A stretch of 64,000 nucleotides of DNA from MH13 sp042140245 (GTDB taxonomy: Bacteria > Pseudomonadota > Alphaproteobacteria > Rhizobiales > MH13): the NCBI RefSeq assembly GCF_042140245.1, contig NZ_CP159483.1:1612001-1676000 (forward strand). The letters are read 5' to 3'. A program made the position numbers and the translations under genes. The notes under the pieces were generated by a model. The model did not search any database and was not told the origin of the DNA. It saw nothing but the letters and a program-made list of their open reading frames with translations. Of the stretch, positions 24,936 to 32,474 are shown piece by piece (position 1 is the stretch's first letter; each line of letters opens with the position of its first letter).

Positions 24936-25295
24936 ATGGGCCAAGTTGTTGTCACCATTGCTGGGCGTTCTTTCCGGCTAGCTTGCGAAGATGGCGACGA
25001 GGCGCGCCTTACAGCACTGGCGCAAACCTTTGATGCGACGGTCAATGAACTTCGCGGCTCGTTTGGTGAAGTTGGTGACACACGCCTTGCGGTGATGGCC
25101 GGGCTTGTGATGACCGACAAGCTGGGCGATGCACAGGCGCAGATCGAGCGGCTCACCGCGCAGGTGGCAGAACTGCAAGCAGGTCTCTCCCTGGCACAAA
25201 CATCGAACGCAGGTAGCGATGACAAGGTGCGCCAAAAAGTGGACGAGTTGGCGGCGCGGCTGGAGCAGATCACGCAGGGTGCTTCGCCAAACTGA
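24936..25295 (+). CDS. zapA: Cell division protein ZapA
   Basis: A 119-residue ZapA. The N-terminal globular part MGQVVVTIAGRSFRLACEDGDEARLTALAQTFDATVNELR is typical of the family, and the C-terminal helix (residues about 60-110) forms the coiled coil. ZapA tetramers cross-link FtsZ filaments at the division site. It follows the DUF4164 gene by 60 bases and precedes 6S RNA, the conserved order zapA-ssrS-5-FTHF cyclo-ligase, which supports both calls. The tail RLEQITQGASPN is variable. Confidence 0.9.
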   Translation: MGQVVVTIAGRSFRLACEDGDEARLTALAQTFDATVNELRGSFGEVGDTRLAVMAGLVMTDKLGDAQAQIERLTAQVAELQAGLSLAQTSNAGSDDKVRQKVDELAARLEQITQGASPN

Positions 25296-25357
25296 TCGTT
25301 TGTCTCCTCAATGCCGAATTGCATTGAAGTTGTGACCATCGACGCTTATCTTCCGGC

Positions 25358-25513
25358 GTGAAGCTGCGCTTCTCGTGCATCGGCATTTTCCCTGGGGCCT
25401 TACCGATCCTTAAGGGAGCTGTCCCTGGACCGGTCCGTGGACCGGACTACACGGCGCCCACCTACTTTGTAGGTTTCCCAGGATCGACGCTGACACGGCC
25501 GTTGCGGCTTCAC
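25358..25513 (+). ncRNA. ssrS: 6S RNA
   Basis: Found by position between zapA and the 5-FTHF cyclo-ligase gene and by structure. The ends GTGAAGCTGC (25358-25367) and GCGGCTTCAC (25504-25513) form a perfect ten-pair closing helix with one G-T pair. Inside are the CCCTGGGGCC and GTCCCTGG-like segments and a long interrupted stem mimicking an open promoter. 6S RNA sequesters the housekeeping sigma-factor RNA polymerase in stationary phase. The length of 156 nucleotides is right for the family. Exact ends may differ by a few bases. A T-run (25519-25524) follows. Confidence 0.85.
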
Positions 25514-25533
25514 TTACTCTTTTTGCTCGTGCG

Positions 25534-26136
25534 GTGGCGCTGGCTATCTCAAACAAACAGTCCCTTCGCGAACAGGCATTGGCACGCCGCGATGATCTGT
25601 CGTCTGATTTGCTGGCGAGAGCCAGCCAGGCGCTGGCTGATGGCCTCCCATTCCATGTCGCTGGAAAAACCGTCTCTGCCTACCATGCGATTGGTAGTGA
25701 GCTTGATCCCGGCGCGTTGACGCAATGTCTTGAACGGCAAGGCGCTGTGCTCGCCTTACCGGTTTTGCTGGACCGCGAAACCATGGTGTTTCGGCGATGG
25801 GAACACAGTCACACTTTGGTTCCGGTCGGCTTTGGTACATTAGGCCCCGATGCCGATCAGGCAGAGGTTCTGCCTGATCTTGTCCTTGCTCCGCTTGCGG
25901 CCTTCACCTCTGCCGGGCAGCGCATTGGGTATGGCAAGGGGCACTATGATCGGTGCCTGGCGAAAATGCATGCATCAGGTCATCATCCAGCGCTGGTTGG
26001 CGTGGCGTATGACCAGCAAGAGGTTCCCGTTTTCGAGGTTGAGCCGCACGACATTCCGCTTGATGGGGTCCTGACACCCTCAGGTTTGCGGGTTTTTGAT
26101 CAAGGACAGGACGCGCTTCTGCCCTTCCTGCGCTGA
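25534..26136 (+). CDS. 5-formyltetrahydrofolate cyclo-ligase
   Basis: A 200-residue member of the family (YgfA/MTHFS) that converts 5-formyl-THF to 5,10-methenyl-THF using ATP. The C-terminal signature LAPLAAFTSAGQRIGYGKGHYDR (residues about 127-150) with the Gly-rich ATP loop and the following VGVAYDQQ are intact. The start is GTG at 25534, 20 bases after the 6S RNA end, so the two may share a primary transcript that is processed. The YmdB gene follows after 23 bases. Confidence 0.92.
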   Translation: MALAISNKQSLREQALARRDDLSSDLLARASQALADGLPFHVAGKTVSAYHAIGSELDPGALTQCLERQGAVLALPVLLDRETMVFRRWEHSHTLVPVGFGTLGPDADQAEVLPDLVLAPLAAFTSAGQRIGYGKGHYDRCLAKMHASGHHPALVGVAYDQQEVPVFEVEPHDIPLDGVLTPSGLRVFDQGQDALLPFLR

Positions 26137-26159
26137 GTATTGCCTGCTAAGGCGCGCGA

Positions 26160-26990
26160 ATGAGTTTCAATCTTCTTTTTCTCGGCGATGTTGTTGGCAA
26201 AGCTGGCCGTGAGGCCGTTGCCAATCATCTTCCGGACCTGTTGGCCCGTTATCCGATCCACTTTGTTGTCTGCAATGGCGAAAATGCTGCCCATGGTTTT
26301 GGGATCAATGAGGGCATTTGCGAGCAGCTGTTTGACTGGGGTGTTGATGTCATCACGTTGGGCAACCACGCTTTCGATCAGCGCGAAACGCTGGTTTACA
26401 TTGAGCGCTATCCCAACCTTTTGCGGCCAGCCACTTTTCCAGCCGGTACGCCGGGACGAGGCGCGGGGCTGTTTCGTGCAAAGACAGGCGAAAACGTTCT
26501 GGTGATCAATGCCATGGGCCGGCTCTTCATGGATGCCATGGAAGACCCGTTTGCAGTGATTGATCGCGAACTGGATGCCTGCCCGATGGGAGAGGTCGCC
26601 GATTTTGCGATGGTGGATTTTCACGGTGAGGCCACATCGGAAAAGCAAGCCATTGGTGCGCATCTTGATGGTCGTGCGACGCTGGTTGTTGGCACCCATA
26701 CCCATGTGCCCACCGCTGATCATCGTGTGATGCCTGGTGGCACGGCCTTCCAAACCGATGCAGGTATGTGCGGAGACTATGATTCCATCATCGGTATGGA
26801 CAAGGTTGAGCCGGTGCAGCGCTTTTTGAGCAAGGTTCCGCAAGGGCGGTTCTCGCCAGCGGAGGGTGAACCGACTTTGTCAGGTATTGCGGTTCAAGCT
26901 GACCCAAAAACAGGGCTTGCCCAGGCCTGCGCCCCGGTGCGGCTTGGCGGGCAATTGGAGCCCGCCATTCCGCCGTTCTGGAATGTGTAA
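26160..26990 (+). CDS. YmdB-family metallophosphodiesterase
   Basis: A 276-residue calcineurin-like metallophosphoesterase of the YmdB/TIGR00282 group. Metal ligands are visible in FLGDVVGKAG (Asp9), CNGENAAHG (Asn/Glu near 39-42), LGNHAFDQ (Asn-His near 67-68), MVDFHGEATSEK, and VVGTHTHVPTADHR. Bacillus YmdB hydrolyses cyclic nucleotides and influences motility and biofilm choice. It lies 23 bases after the cyclo-ligase gene in the same orientation. The next gene, a chemoreceptor, is convergent. The in vivo substrate in alphaproteobacteria is not established. Confidence 0.88.
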   Translation: MSFNLLFLGDVVGKAGREAVANHLPDLLARYPIHFVVCNGENAAHGFGINEGICEQLFDWGVDVITLGNHAFDQRETLVYIERYPNLLRPATFPAGTPGRGAGLFRAKTGENVLVINAMGRLFMDAMEDPFAVIDRELDACPMGEVADFAMVDFHGEATSEKQAIGAHLDGRATLVVGTHTHVPTADHRVMPGGTAFQTDAGMCGDYDSIIGMDKVEPVQRFLSKVPQGRFSPAEGEPTLSGIAVQADPKTGLAQACAPVRLGGQLEPAIPPFWNV

Positions 26991-27008
26991 AAGGGCAGTT
27001 TCCTGGGC

Positions 27009-28259
27009 CTAGATCTCGCGCACTTTTTCAATGAAGCGGCGGATGGCTTCATCCATCTGATGGGACTGTTCACCCAACTCATCTGATGCTGTTTCAACCT
27101 TGTTGGCTGCGTGACCAGTCTCATCGGCAGCCTGTTGTACTTGCACCATATTGGCTGAAACATCGCGCGTGCCCACTGCCGCCTCGTTGACGTTGCGGCT
27201 GATCTCGGCTGTGGTCGCGCTTTGCTCCTCCACCGCCGCAGAGATGGAGCTGGTTACGCTGCTGATCTCATCAATGGTGGTTGAGATTTCTTCGATCGCG
27301 TTCACGGCATCATTGGTTGCCTCTTGGATCGCGCTGATTTGCTGGGTGATTTCTTCTGTTGCATTGGTCGTTTGACCCGCCAGCGTTTTCACCTCACTGG
27401 CCACGACCGCAAAGCCACGACCAGCTTCGCCAGCGCGCGCCGCCTCAATGGTGGCGTTGAGCGCCAACAAGTTGGTCTGGGCCGCAATGTCTTGGATCAG
27501 ATTGACCACTTTGCCGATCCGCTCGGAAGCCGTTGCCAACTCGCGTACCGTGTCATTGGTGGTGCGGGCTTTATCGACGGCGCTCAGCGCAACTTCTGAA
27601 GACTTGGCAGCTTGTTCGGTGATCTCACCGATAGAGGCGTTCAACTCTTGTGCGGCCTGCGCTACGGTTTCCACATTGACCGTTGCTTCTTCAGCCCCGG
27701 CAGCAGCGCTTGTTGCGTTGCTTGAGGAGGTTGACGCCGTTTGAGTCATTTGGGCGGCCGCTGTGCTCATCTCCGTTGCAGCTGATGTGAGGCGGGCCAC
27801 TGACTCTTGTGCGTTTTCCTCAAAGGAATCGATAGCGTTTGTCAGATCGGTCATGACCGACCAGGTCACCATCGCGCCAATGTAAGCCTTGTCACCATCG
27901 TGAAGCGCGCCAACCTTCAGCGCCAGCGTTTCCGGGCCAAGCTTGATTTTGGCGTTCCATGGCAGATTGCTTGGATCGGCAAGAATGCGGCGCTGATGCT
28001 GTGGATTTTTGTGAAAGATGTCGATGTTGACGCCTTCCATATCGTCAGGGTCCACGGACTCTGGCAACAGGTGTTTGATGGAATGAAGCGTTGTCCGGCT
28101 GGCTGCATTTGCATAAATGATGTCGCAGGTTTCTGGATCAGCAACCATGACGTTGATCGGCATTTGATCCAGCATGGAGTTGAGGATGTCGCGTTGGTCG
28201 CGAATGTCCACAGCAGTAGCTTCTGGTTCGCTTTGAACCTTTCTTTGCATTCCAAACAT
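27009..28259 (-). CDS. Soluble methyl-accepting chemotaxis protein with PAS-like sensor
   Basis: A 416-residue chemoreceptor without a membrane helix. Residues about 20-140 are a PAS-like sensor (LNSMLDQMPINVMVADPETCDIIYANAAS, then DIFHKNPQHQRRIL), of the kind seen in Rhizobiales cytoplasmic receptors. The rest is the MCP signalling hairpin with tip ...IAAQTNLLALNATIEAARAGEAGRGFAVVASEVK (near residues 280-315), which binds CheA and CheW. There is no C-terminal CheR-tether pentapeptide. The start at 28259 has GGGGGA closely upstream; an earlier in-frame ATG at 28307 is less good. It is solitary, without che genes in the window. The ligand or cofactor is unknown. Confidence 0.85.
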   Translation of the reverse strand: MFGMQRKVQSEPEATAVDIRDQRDILNSMLDQMPINVMVADPETCDIIYANAASRTTLHSIKHLLPESVDPDDMEGVNIDIFHKNPQHQRRILADPSNLPWNAKIKLGPETLALKVGALHDGDKAYIGAMVTWSVMTDLTNAIDSFEENAQESVARLTSAATEMSTAAAQMTQTASTSSSNATSAAAGAEEATVNVETVAQAAQELNASIGEITEQAAKSSEVALSAVDKARTTNDTVRELATASERIGKVVNLIQDIAAQTNLLALNATIEAARAGEAGRGFAVVASEVKTLAGQTTNATEEITQQISAIQEATNDAVNAIEEISTTIDEISSVTSSISAAVEEQSATTAEISRNVNEAAVGTRDVSANMVQVQQAADETGHAANKVETASDELGEQSHQMDEAIRRFIEKVREI

Positions 28260-28326
28260 TGTCTTCCCCCGAAGAAATTTGGCAAAGCGCCCCCGCGCCA
28301 ATGCCATTATGCGTAATTTTACGTAT

Positions 28327-28353
28327 CAAATGGCCATGTATTCCTGCCATTTG
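28327..28353. promoter_or_regulatory. Inverted repeat in mcp-yebC divergent promoter
   Basis: CAAATGGC (28327-28334) and GCCATTTG (28346-28353) form a perfect dyad with an 11-base spacer in the 238-base divergent region, suited to a dimeric regulator. No known consensus is matched. Confidence 0.3.
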
Positions 28354-28497
28354 GGAAACAACTATTGCGAGCATAAGGTTAACGACAGGTTGTGGTCAGC
28401 CGGGCCGACTGGATTTTCCGTGAGAGCCGTTTTATGAGCCGAGGCCAAGGCGTTACGCCGTTTCCATCTCAAAGACATTTTGAAAGTTGAGGCTTCG

Positions 28498-29247
28498 ATG
28501 GCCGGACACAGTCAGTTTAAAAACATCATGCACCGCAAGGGGCGGCAGGATAAGGCGCGCTCCAAGCTGTTCTCTAAGCTTGCCAAGGAGATCACCGTGG
28601 CAGCCAAGATGGGGATGCCCGATCCAGATATGAACCCGCGCCTGCGTCTTGCTGTGCAGAACGCTAAATCGCAGTCGATGCCGAAGGATAATATCGAGCG
28701 GGCGATCAAAAAGTCCCAGGCCGGTGAGGGCGATGATTACGAGGAAATCCGCTATGAGGGCTACGGCCCAGGCGGTATCGCGGTTGTCGTTGAGGCGATG
28801 ACCGACAATCGTAACCGCACCGCCAGTGCGGTCCGCTCCTATTTCACCAAAAGCGGTGGATCGCTAGGGGAAACCGGCTCGGTGTCGTTCATGTTCGATC
28901 GTGTCGGACAGATCATCTATCCGGCCGAGGCAGGCGATGCGGATACGATCATGGAAGCAGCCATCGAAGCGGGCGCTGAAGACGTCATCTCTGATGAAAA
29001 CGGCCACACAATCTACTGCGCATTTGAGGACATCAATGACGTCTCCACGGCTCTGGGCGCCTCGCTGGGTGAGGCAGAGTCGGTGAACCCGATCTGGAAA
29101 CCGCAGAACACCATCGATGTGGATGCCGACAAGGGCGCCTCGCTGATGCGCCTTATCGATACGTTGGAAGATGATGATGATGTGCAGACCGTCTATGCCA
29201 ACTTTGAGATGTCGGACGAGGTGATGGCGCAGCTGGCTGACGGCTAA
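28498..29247 (+). CDS. YebC/PmpR-family regulator, translation-linked
   Basis: A 249-residue YebC/TACO1 family protein. The N-terminus MAGHSQFKNIMHRKGRQDKARSKLFSKLAKEI is diagnostic, with the middle EEIRYEGYGPGGIAVVVEAMTDNRNRT and the C-terminal ED/VQTVYANFE. Members are described as DNA-binding regulators and more recently as ribosome factors that ease polyproline stalling. The start at 28498 matches the family; the open frame begins six codons earlier. Its stop overlaps by four bases the stop of the convergent TauE gene. In many bacteria it precedes ruvC, as here with TauE inserted. Confidence 0.92.
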   Translation: MAGHSQFKNIMHRKGRQDKARSKLFSKLAKEITVAAKMGMPDPDMNPRLRLAVQNAKSQSMPKDNIERAIKKSQAGEGDDYEEIRYEGYGPGGIAVVVEAMTDNRNRTASAVRSYFTKSGGSLGETGSVSFMFDRVGQIIYPAEAGDADTIMEAAIEAGAEDVISDENGHTIYCAFEDINDVSTALGASLGEAESVNPIWKPQNTIDVDADKGASLMRLIDTLEDDDDVQTVYANFEMSDEVMAQLADG

Positions 29248-30032
29248 GCGCGCATCAGCGGATCAAGCAGTGGCAGTGATGTCACCGCCGCAATCAAAAT
29301 GATCGCGAAGGCCACTCGACGAAAGAGCGTGTCGTTGGAGCCTTTGAAAAGTCTCGCTCCGATGAAGATTGCCAGTCCGTAAGCTGGTGCCAACCAGACC
29401 GCGAGCGCGAGCGTCTGCGCGGTGAACACGCCATTGGCGAAAAACGCCGCCAGGCTGCCCAGCGTTGCAAAGAAGAAAAAGCAGATGAGGTTGGCGCGGA
29501 TCACCTGCGCCGGAAACGGACCTGCTGCCCAGTAGGCGACAAGCGGCGGCGCGGAAACCTGGCTGATACCGCCTAAGACCCCGGCAACCGATCCAACGCC
29601 CAAAGATATCGGTGTCTTGGGACGCGCGGTGTAGCGCCAACCGGTCAGCATCACGCCGACCAGCAGAATGATGATCAAACAAATCGTCCAGCGTAGTATC
29701 AGCGTGTCAGTGGTTGCCAGCAGATAGGCGCCGAACCACACGCCAACCCATGACCCGATGGCGCAAGGGATCACTGTGCGCCAATCCCAATGGCGCAGTG
29801 CGTTGGTGACCAATGGCAGGGTGATGCTGGTGTCGATGATGAAGAACGCCACCACCGCCAATCGTGGGTCGAACAGAAACGTCGCGAACGGCATGAACAG
29901 CATCGCGCCGCCAAAGCCTGCAAAGCCGCGCACTGATCCTGCCAGCGCCACAGCGAACAGCGCAGGTACGAGTGCCGGATGGTTTGCCATGTCCCCAAAA
30001 GCGGAGAGAAACGCTTCGATAAGCGCTGACAT
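29244..30032 (-). CDS. Sulfite exporter TauE/SafE family protein
   Basis: A 262-residue membrane protein with eight hydrophobic segments and the two TauE/SafE half-repeats. The first carries AGSVRGFAGFGGAMLFMPF (residues about 30-48) and the second SVAGVLGGISQVSAPPLVAYW (about 150-170). Family members export sulfite, sulfoacetate or other anions. The start at 30032 (MSALIEAFLS) is chosen because the longer frame would overlap ruvC on the other strand by 12 bases. It lies between yebC and ruvC on the opposite strand, interrupting a common gene order. The substrate is unknown. Confidence 0.8.
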   Translation of the reverse strand: MSALIEAFLSAFGDMANHPALVPALFAVALAGSVRGFAGFGGAMLFMPFATFLFDPRLAVVAFFIIDTSITLPLVTNALRHWDWRTVIPCAIGSWVGVWFGAYLLATTDTLILRWTICLIIILLVGVMLTGWRYTARPKTPISLGVGSVAGVLGGISQVSAPPLVAYWAAGPFPAQVIRANLICFFFFATLGSLAAFFANGVFTAQTLALAVWLAPAYGLAIFIGARLFKGSNDTLFRRVAFAIILIAAVTSLPLLDPLMRA

Positions 30033-30080
30033 CGTGTTTGACCCTTTGGTGGCGAAGTGGAGTGCGGTAGCTGAGATGGC

Positions 30081-30590
30081 ATGGAACCACAAGCGATTCG
30101 TATCTTTGGCATTGATCCGGGTTTACGCCACATGGGGTGGGGCGTGGTGGAACTTGCCGGCACGCGGCTTTCCTATGTGGCCAGCGGCGTGATCTCTCCG
30201 CCTGCCGAGGATGCTTTGCCAGTGCGCTTGGCTGCGCTTTACGACGGGCTGGAAGCGCTTCTGCGGGAGCACACACCTGATGAGGCAGCGGTGGAAGAAA
30301 CCTTTGTCAACAAAGACCCAGCCTCGACGCTCAAGCTTGGTCAGGCGCGTGGTATGGCCCTGCTGGCGCCAGCGCGCCTTGGCATCTCGGTGGGCGAATA
30401 CGCCGCCAATCAGGTGAAAAAAACGGTGGTGGGGGTTGGTCATGCCGACAAGAAACAGGTGCAAGCCATGGTGAAGGTGCTTTTGCCGCGGGCTGATTTT
30501 TCGTCCGCTGATGAAGCTGATGCGCTGGCCATCGCTATCTGTCACGCGCATCAGCGCCCGGCGCGTCAGTTGAAGGTGGCAACACAATGA
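30081..30590 (+). CDS. ruvC: Crossover junction endodeoxyribonuclease RuvC
   Basis: A 169-residue Holliday-junction resolvase of the RNase H fold. Catalytic acidic residues lie in FGIDPGLRHMGWG (Asp12), AAVEETFVNKDPASTLKLGQARG (Glu about 72) and DEADALAIAICHAH (two Asp near the end). It cuts junctions symmetrically after RuvAB branch migration. Its stop overlaps the ruvA start by four bases (ATGA), so the two are coupled. Confidence 0.96.
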   Translation: MEPQAIRIFGIDPGLRHMGWGVVELAGTRLSYVASGVISPPAEDALPVRLAALYDGLEALLREHTPDEAAVEETFVNKDPASTLKLGQARGMALLAPARLGISVGEYAANQVKKTVVGVGHADKKQVQAMVKVLLPRADFSSADEADALAIAICHAHQRPARQLKVATQ

Positions 30591-31204
30591 TCGGTAAGCT
30601 GAAAGGCCGCGTGGACGCGGTGCTGGACGACAGTTTGATCTTGGATGTTCAGGGCGTGGGGTATGAGGTTTTTGGCTCATCCAAGCTGCTCGGTCAGTAT
30701 CGTGGTGGTGAGGAAGGCGTAGAGCTTTGGATCGACACGCTGGTGCGAGAGGACCTCATTCGCCTCAACGGTTTTTCTAGCCAGCAGGAACGGCAATGGT
30801 TCCGCTTGTTGCAATCGGTTCAAGGTGTTGGGGCGAAGGTGGCGTTGGCGATCCTTGGCACGCTGCCCATCGGGGACTTGGCCTCAGCCATCGCCTTGCA
30901 AGACAAAGCCATGGTGGCCCGTGCTCCTGGTGTTGGACCGAAGGTTGCGCAACGCATTGTGGCTGAGCTGAAAGACAAAGCACCGGCTATGTCTGGCGAT
31001 GCCACCGGCACCATTGGGCTGCAGCAAGAGCTGGGTGAGGGCGTTGCCGCCTCAGCCGTGGTGGATGCGGTGTCCGCGCTCACCAATTTGGGCTACTCGG
31101 CGCAGCAAGCGTCTGGAGCGGTTGCGCAGGCCGTGAAAGATGCCGGTGAGGATGCGCCAGCCGCCACACTTATTCGGCTTGGACTGAAAGCCTTATCGAG
31201 CTAG
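30587..31204 (+). CDS. ruvA: Holliday junction DNA helicase subunit RuvA
   Basis: A 205-residue RuvA. It starts MIGKLKGRVDAVLDDSLILDVQGVGYEVFGS (OB fold), carries the two helix-hairpin-helix motifs around LLQSVQGVGAKVALAILGTLP and APGVGPKVAQRIVAELKDK, and ends with a small RuvB-contact domain SALTNLGYSAQQASGAV. Tetramers bind the four-way junction. ruvB is not next but follows after three small membrane-protein genes. Confidence 0.96.
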   Translation: MIGKLKGRVDAVLDDSLILDVQGVGYEVFGSSKLLGQYRGGEEGVELWIDTLVREDLIRLNGFSSQQERQWFRLLQSVQGVGAKVALAILGTLPIGDLASAIALQDKAMVARAPGVGPKVAQRIVAELKDKAPAMSGDATGTIGLQQELGEGVAASAVVDAVSALTNLGYSAQQASGAVAQAVKDAGEDAPAATLIRLGLKALSS

Positions 31205-31244
31205 AGCAGGACGCAATTGACGTAGCGTTGACGGGACTTTGGCC

Positions 31245-31496
31245 ATGAAGGCTTTGATTGTGCTTCTCATCCTGGTTTTTGCCATCGCGCCTGCTGGCTT
31301 GATCGTGGCACTTGGATTTCGCAAACAGTTTGAGAGCGATGTGTTTGGCCGGATCTATGTTTGGGACAAGCCATGGGTGCTTGTGACGCAAGACGACTAT
31401 GTCAAACAGCGGTATGAAAAGCTGCAACGTCGGGTCATCTGGCTCGGCGGCATCCTTCTGTTCTTATTGATGGCGGTGATCCTCGTTGTCCTCTGA
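31245..31496 (+). CDS. Small two-helix membrane protein between ruvA and ruvB
   Basis: An 83-residue protein with one hydrophobic helix at each end (residues about 3-22, LIVLLILVFAIAPAGLIVAL, and about 63-83, VIWLGGILLFLLMAVILVVL) and a polar middle with aromatic residues (FGRIYVWDKPWVL). The family is not recognised. The ATG at 31245 is preferred to a TTG two codons earlier. It lies 40 bases after ruvA and its end overlaps the next small gene, so it belongs to the ruv operon. There is no visible link to recombination. Confidence 0.55.
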   Translation: MKALIVLLILVFAIAPAGLIVALGFRKQFESDVFGRIYVWDKPWVLVTQDDYVKQRYEKLQRRVIWLGGILLFLLMAVILVVL

Positions 31497-32007
31497 TGAA
31501 CCCTCCACCGTTCGCGTGATCACGTTGCCCCAAAGACCGTGGCGACGGGCTGTGGCCATTGTCATTCTGTTTGTGTTCGCTGGGCCGGCACTTGGTGGCA
31601 TCACTGGAGGCGTAGCCTTGGCGGGAGCCATGACGGCAGGCAGCGAGACAAGTTTTGGCGATGCTTTGCTGGGGTTTTTTCCGGCTGCGGCTTTGTTTTC
31701 CTTGTATGGCGCGATTTTTGGCTACTGGCTCGGTTTTTTGCCCGCTCTTGCTGCTGGTCTTGTGATCGCCTGGCATGAAGGCTGGCGAGGACCTGTCACG
31801 GGCTTCAGCGCGGCATTGCTCGGCATGGCGGTTGGCGCTCTCTATTTCATGTTCAGCGAGTTTTTTGGCTTGGAGGCGGGCGCCTACGGCGCTGCCTTCG
31901 GCGTTCTGGTGTGTGTGGTTCCCTGCTACGTGCTATGGCGTGTTGTGCGTTTTTGGGGGCGCAGTGATCCACCTGCTGCGCTTCCATCAAGCCGGGAGGC
32001 CGCATGA
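31486..32007 (+). CDS. Hypothetical membrane protein in ruv operon (1)
   Basis: A 173-residue protein with about four to five hydrophobic segments (for example AVAIVILFVFAGPALGGITGGVALAGAM and LLGFFPAAALFSLYGAIFGYWLGFLPALAAGLVIAW). The apparent start is TTG at 31486, overlapping the end of the preceding gene. No family is recognised. Its last bases overlap the next gene (ATGA type). The arrangement HEGWRGPVTGFSAALLGMAVGALYFMF resembles the following protein in style, suggesting a related pair of small membrane proteins. Confidence 0.6.
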   Translation: MSSDEPSTVRVITLPQRPWRRAVAIVILFVFAGPALGGITGGVALAGAMTAGSETSFGDALLGFFPAAALFSLYGAIFGYWLGFLPALAAGLVIAWHEGWRGPVTGFSAALLGMAVGALYFMFSEFFGLEAGAYGAAFGVLVCVVPCYVLWRVVRFWGRSDPPAALPSSREAA

Positions 32008-32474
32008 CGATGGTGCCACGCTCCAAGCGCTTGCCGTTGCTCTTCGTCATTGTAGGCGTCGCAGTGGTTTTCTTGCCTCCGATAGCAGGTATCTTGATGC
32101 TGGTTCTGCAGGTGCTTGGAGACAGCTCTTATGACCTGTCACGCCTGTCGCTGGCTGACTACCCGCGAGCTGTTTTTGCCCTTCTGACGGCCGGAACATT
32201 GGTTGGCTATCTTTATGGTCTTATCCCTGCGCTTCTTTCAGCCTTTGCTCTCGGTTGGGTCATTCTGTCGGGCCGCCGTTTGTCGTTCGGTTGGATCGCA
32301 TTGGCCATCATCGGTGGTGGTCTTGTTGGGTTTGGGCTGATGTCTCTGGTGATCGGGGGCATAACCAGCCTTACCTTGATGGCGACGACGTTGCTTGCGG
32401 CGAGTTTGCTTTGGTTGGGTTTGAAGCGCTACGCGAGCGCTCATCTGGAACCGGTTGAAGGGTCAATGGGATGA
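32004..32474 (+). CDS. Hypothetical membrane protein in ruv operon (2)
   Basis: A 156-residue protein with four hydrophobic segments (LLFVIVGVAVVFLPPIAGILMLVLQVL, AVFALLTAGTLVGYLYGLIPALLSAFALGWVI, WIALAIIGGGLVGFGLMSLVIGG, LMATTLLAASLLWLGL). It shares the GYLYGLIPALLSAFALGWVI / GYWLGFLPALAAGLVIAW motif with the previous gene product, so the two are likely paralogues by duplication. It overlaps the neighbours at both ends by four bases, the downstream one being ruvB, so its translation is coupled to ruvB. The function is unknown. Confidence 0.65.
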   Translation: MTMVPRSKRLPLLFVIVGVAVVFLPPIAGILMLVLQVLGDSSYDLSRLSLADYPRAVFALLTAGTLVGYLYGLIPALLSAFALGWVILSGRRLSFGWIALAIIGGGLVGFGLMSLVIGGITSLTLMATTLLAASLLWLGLKRYASAHLEPVEGSMG

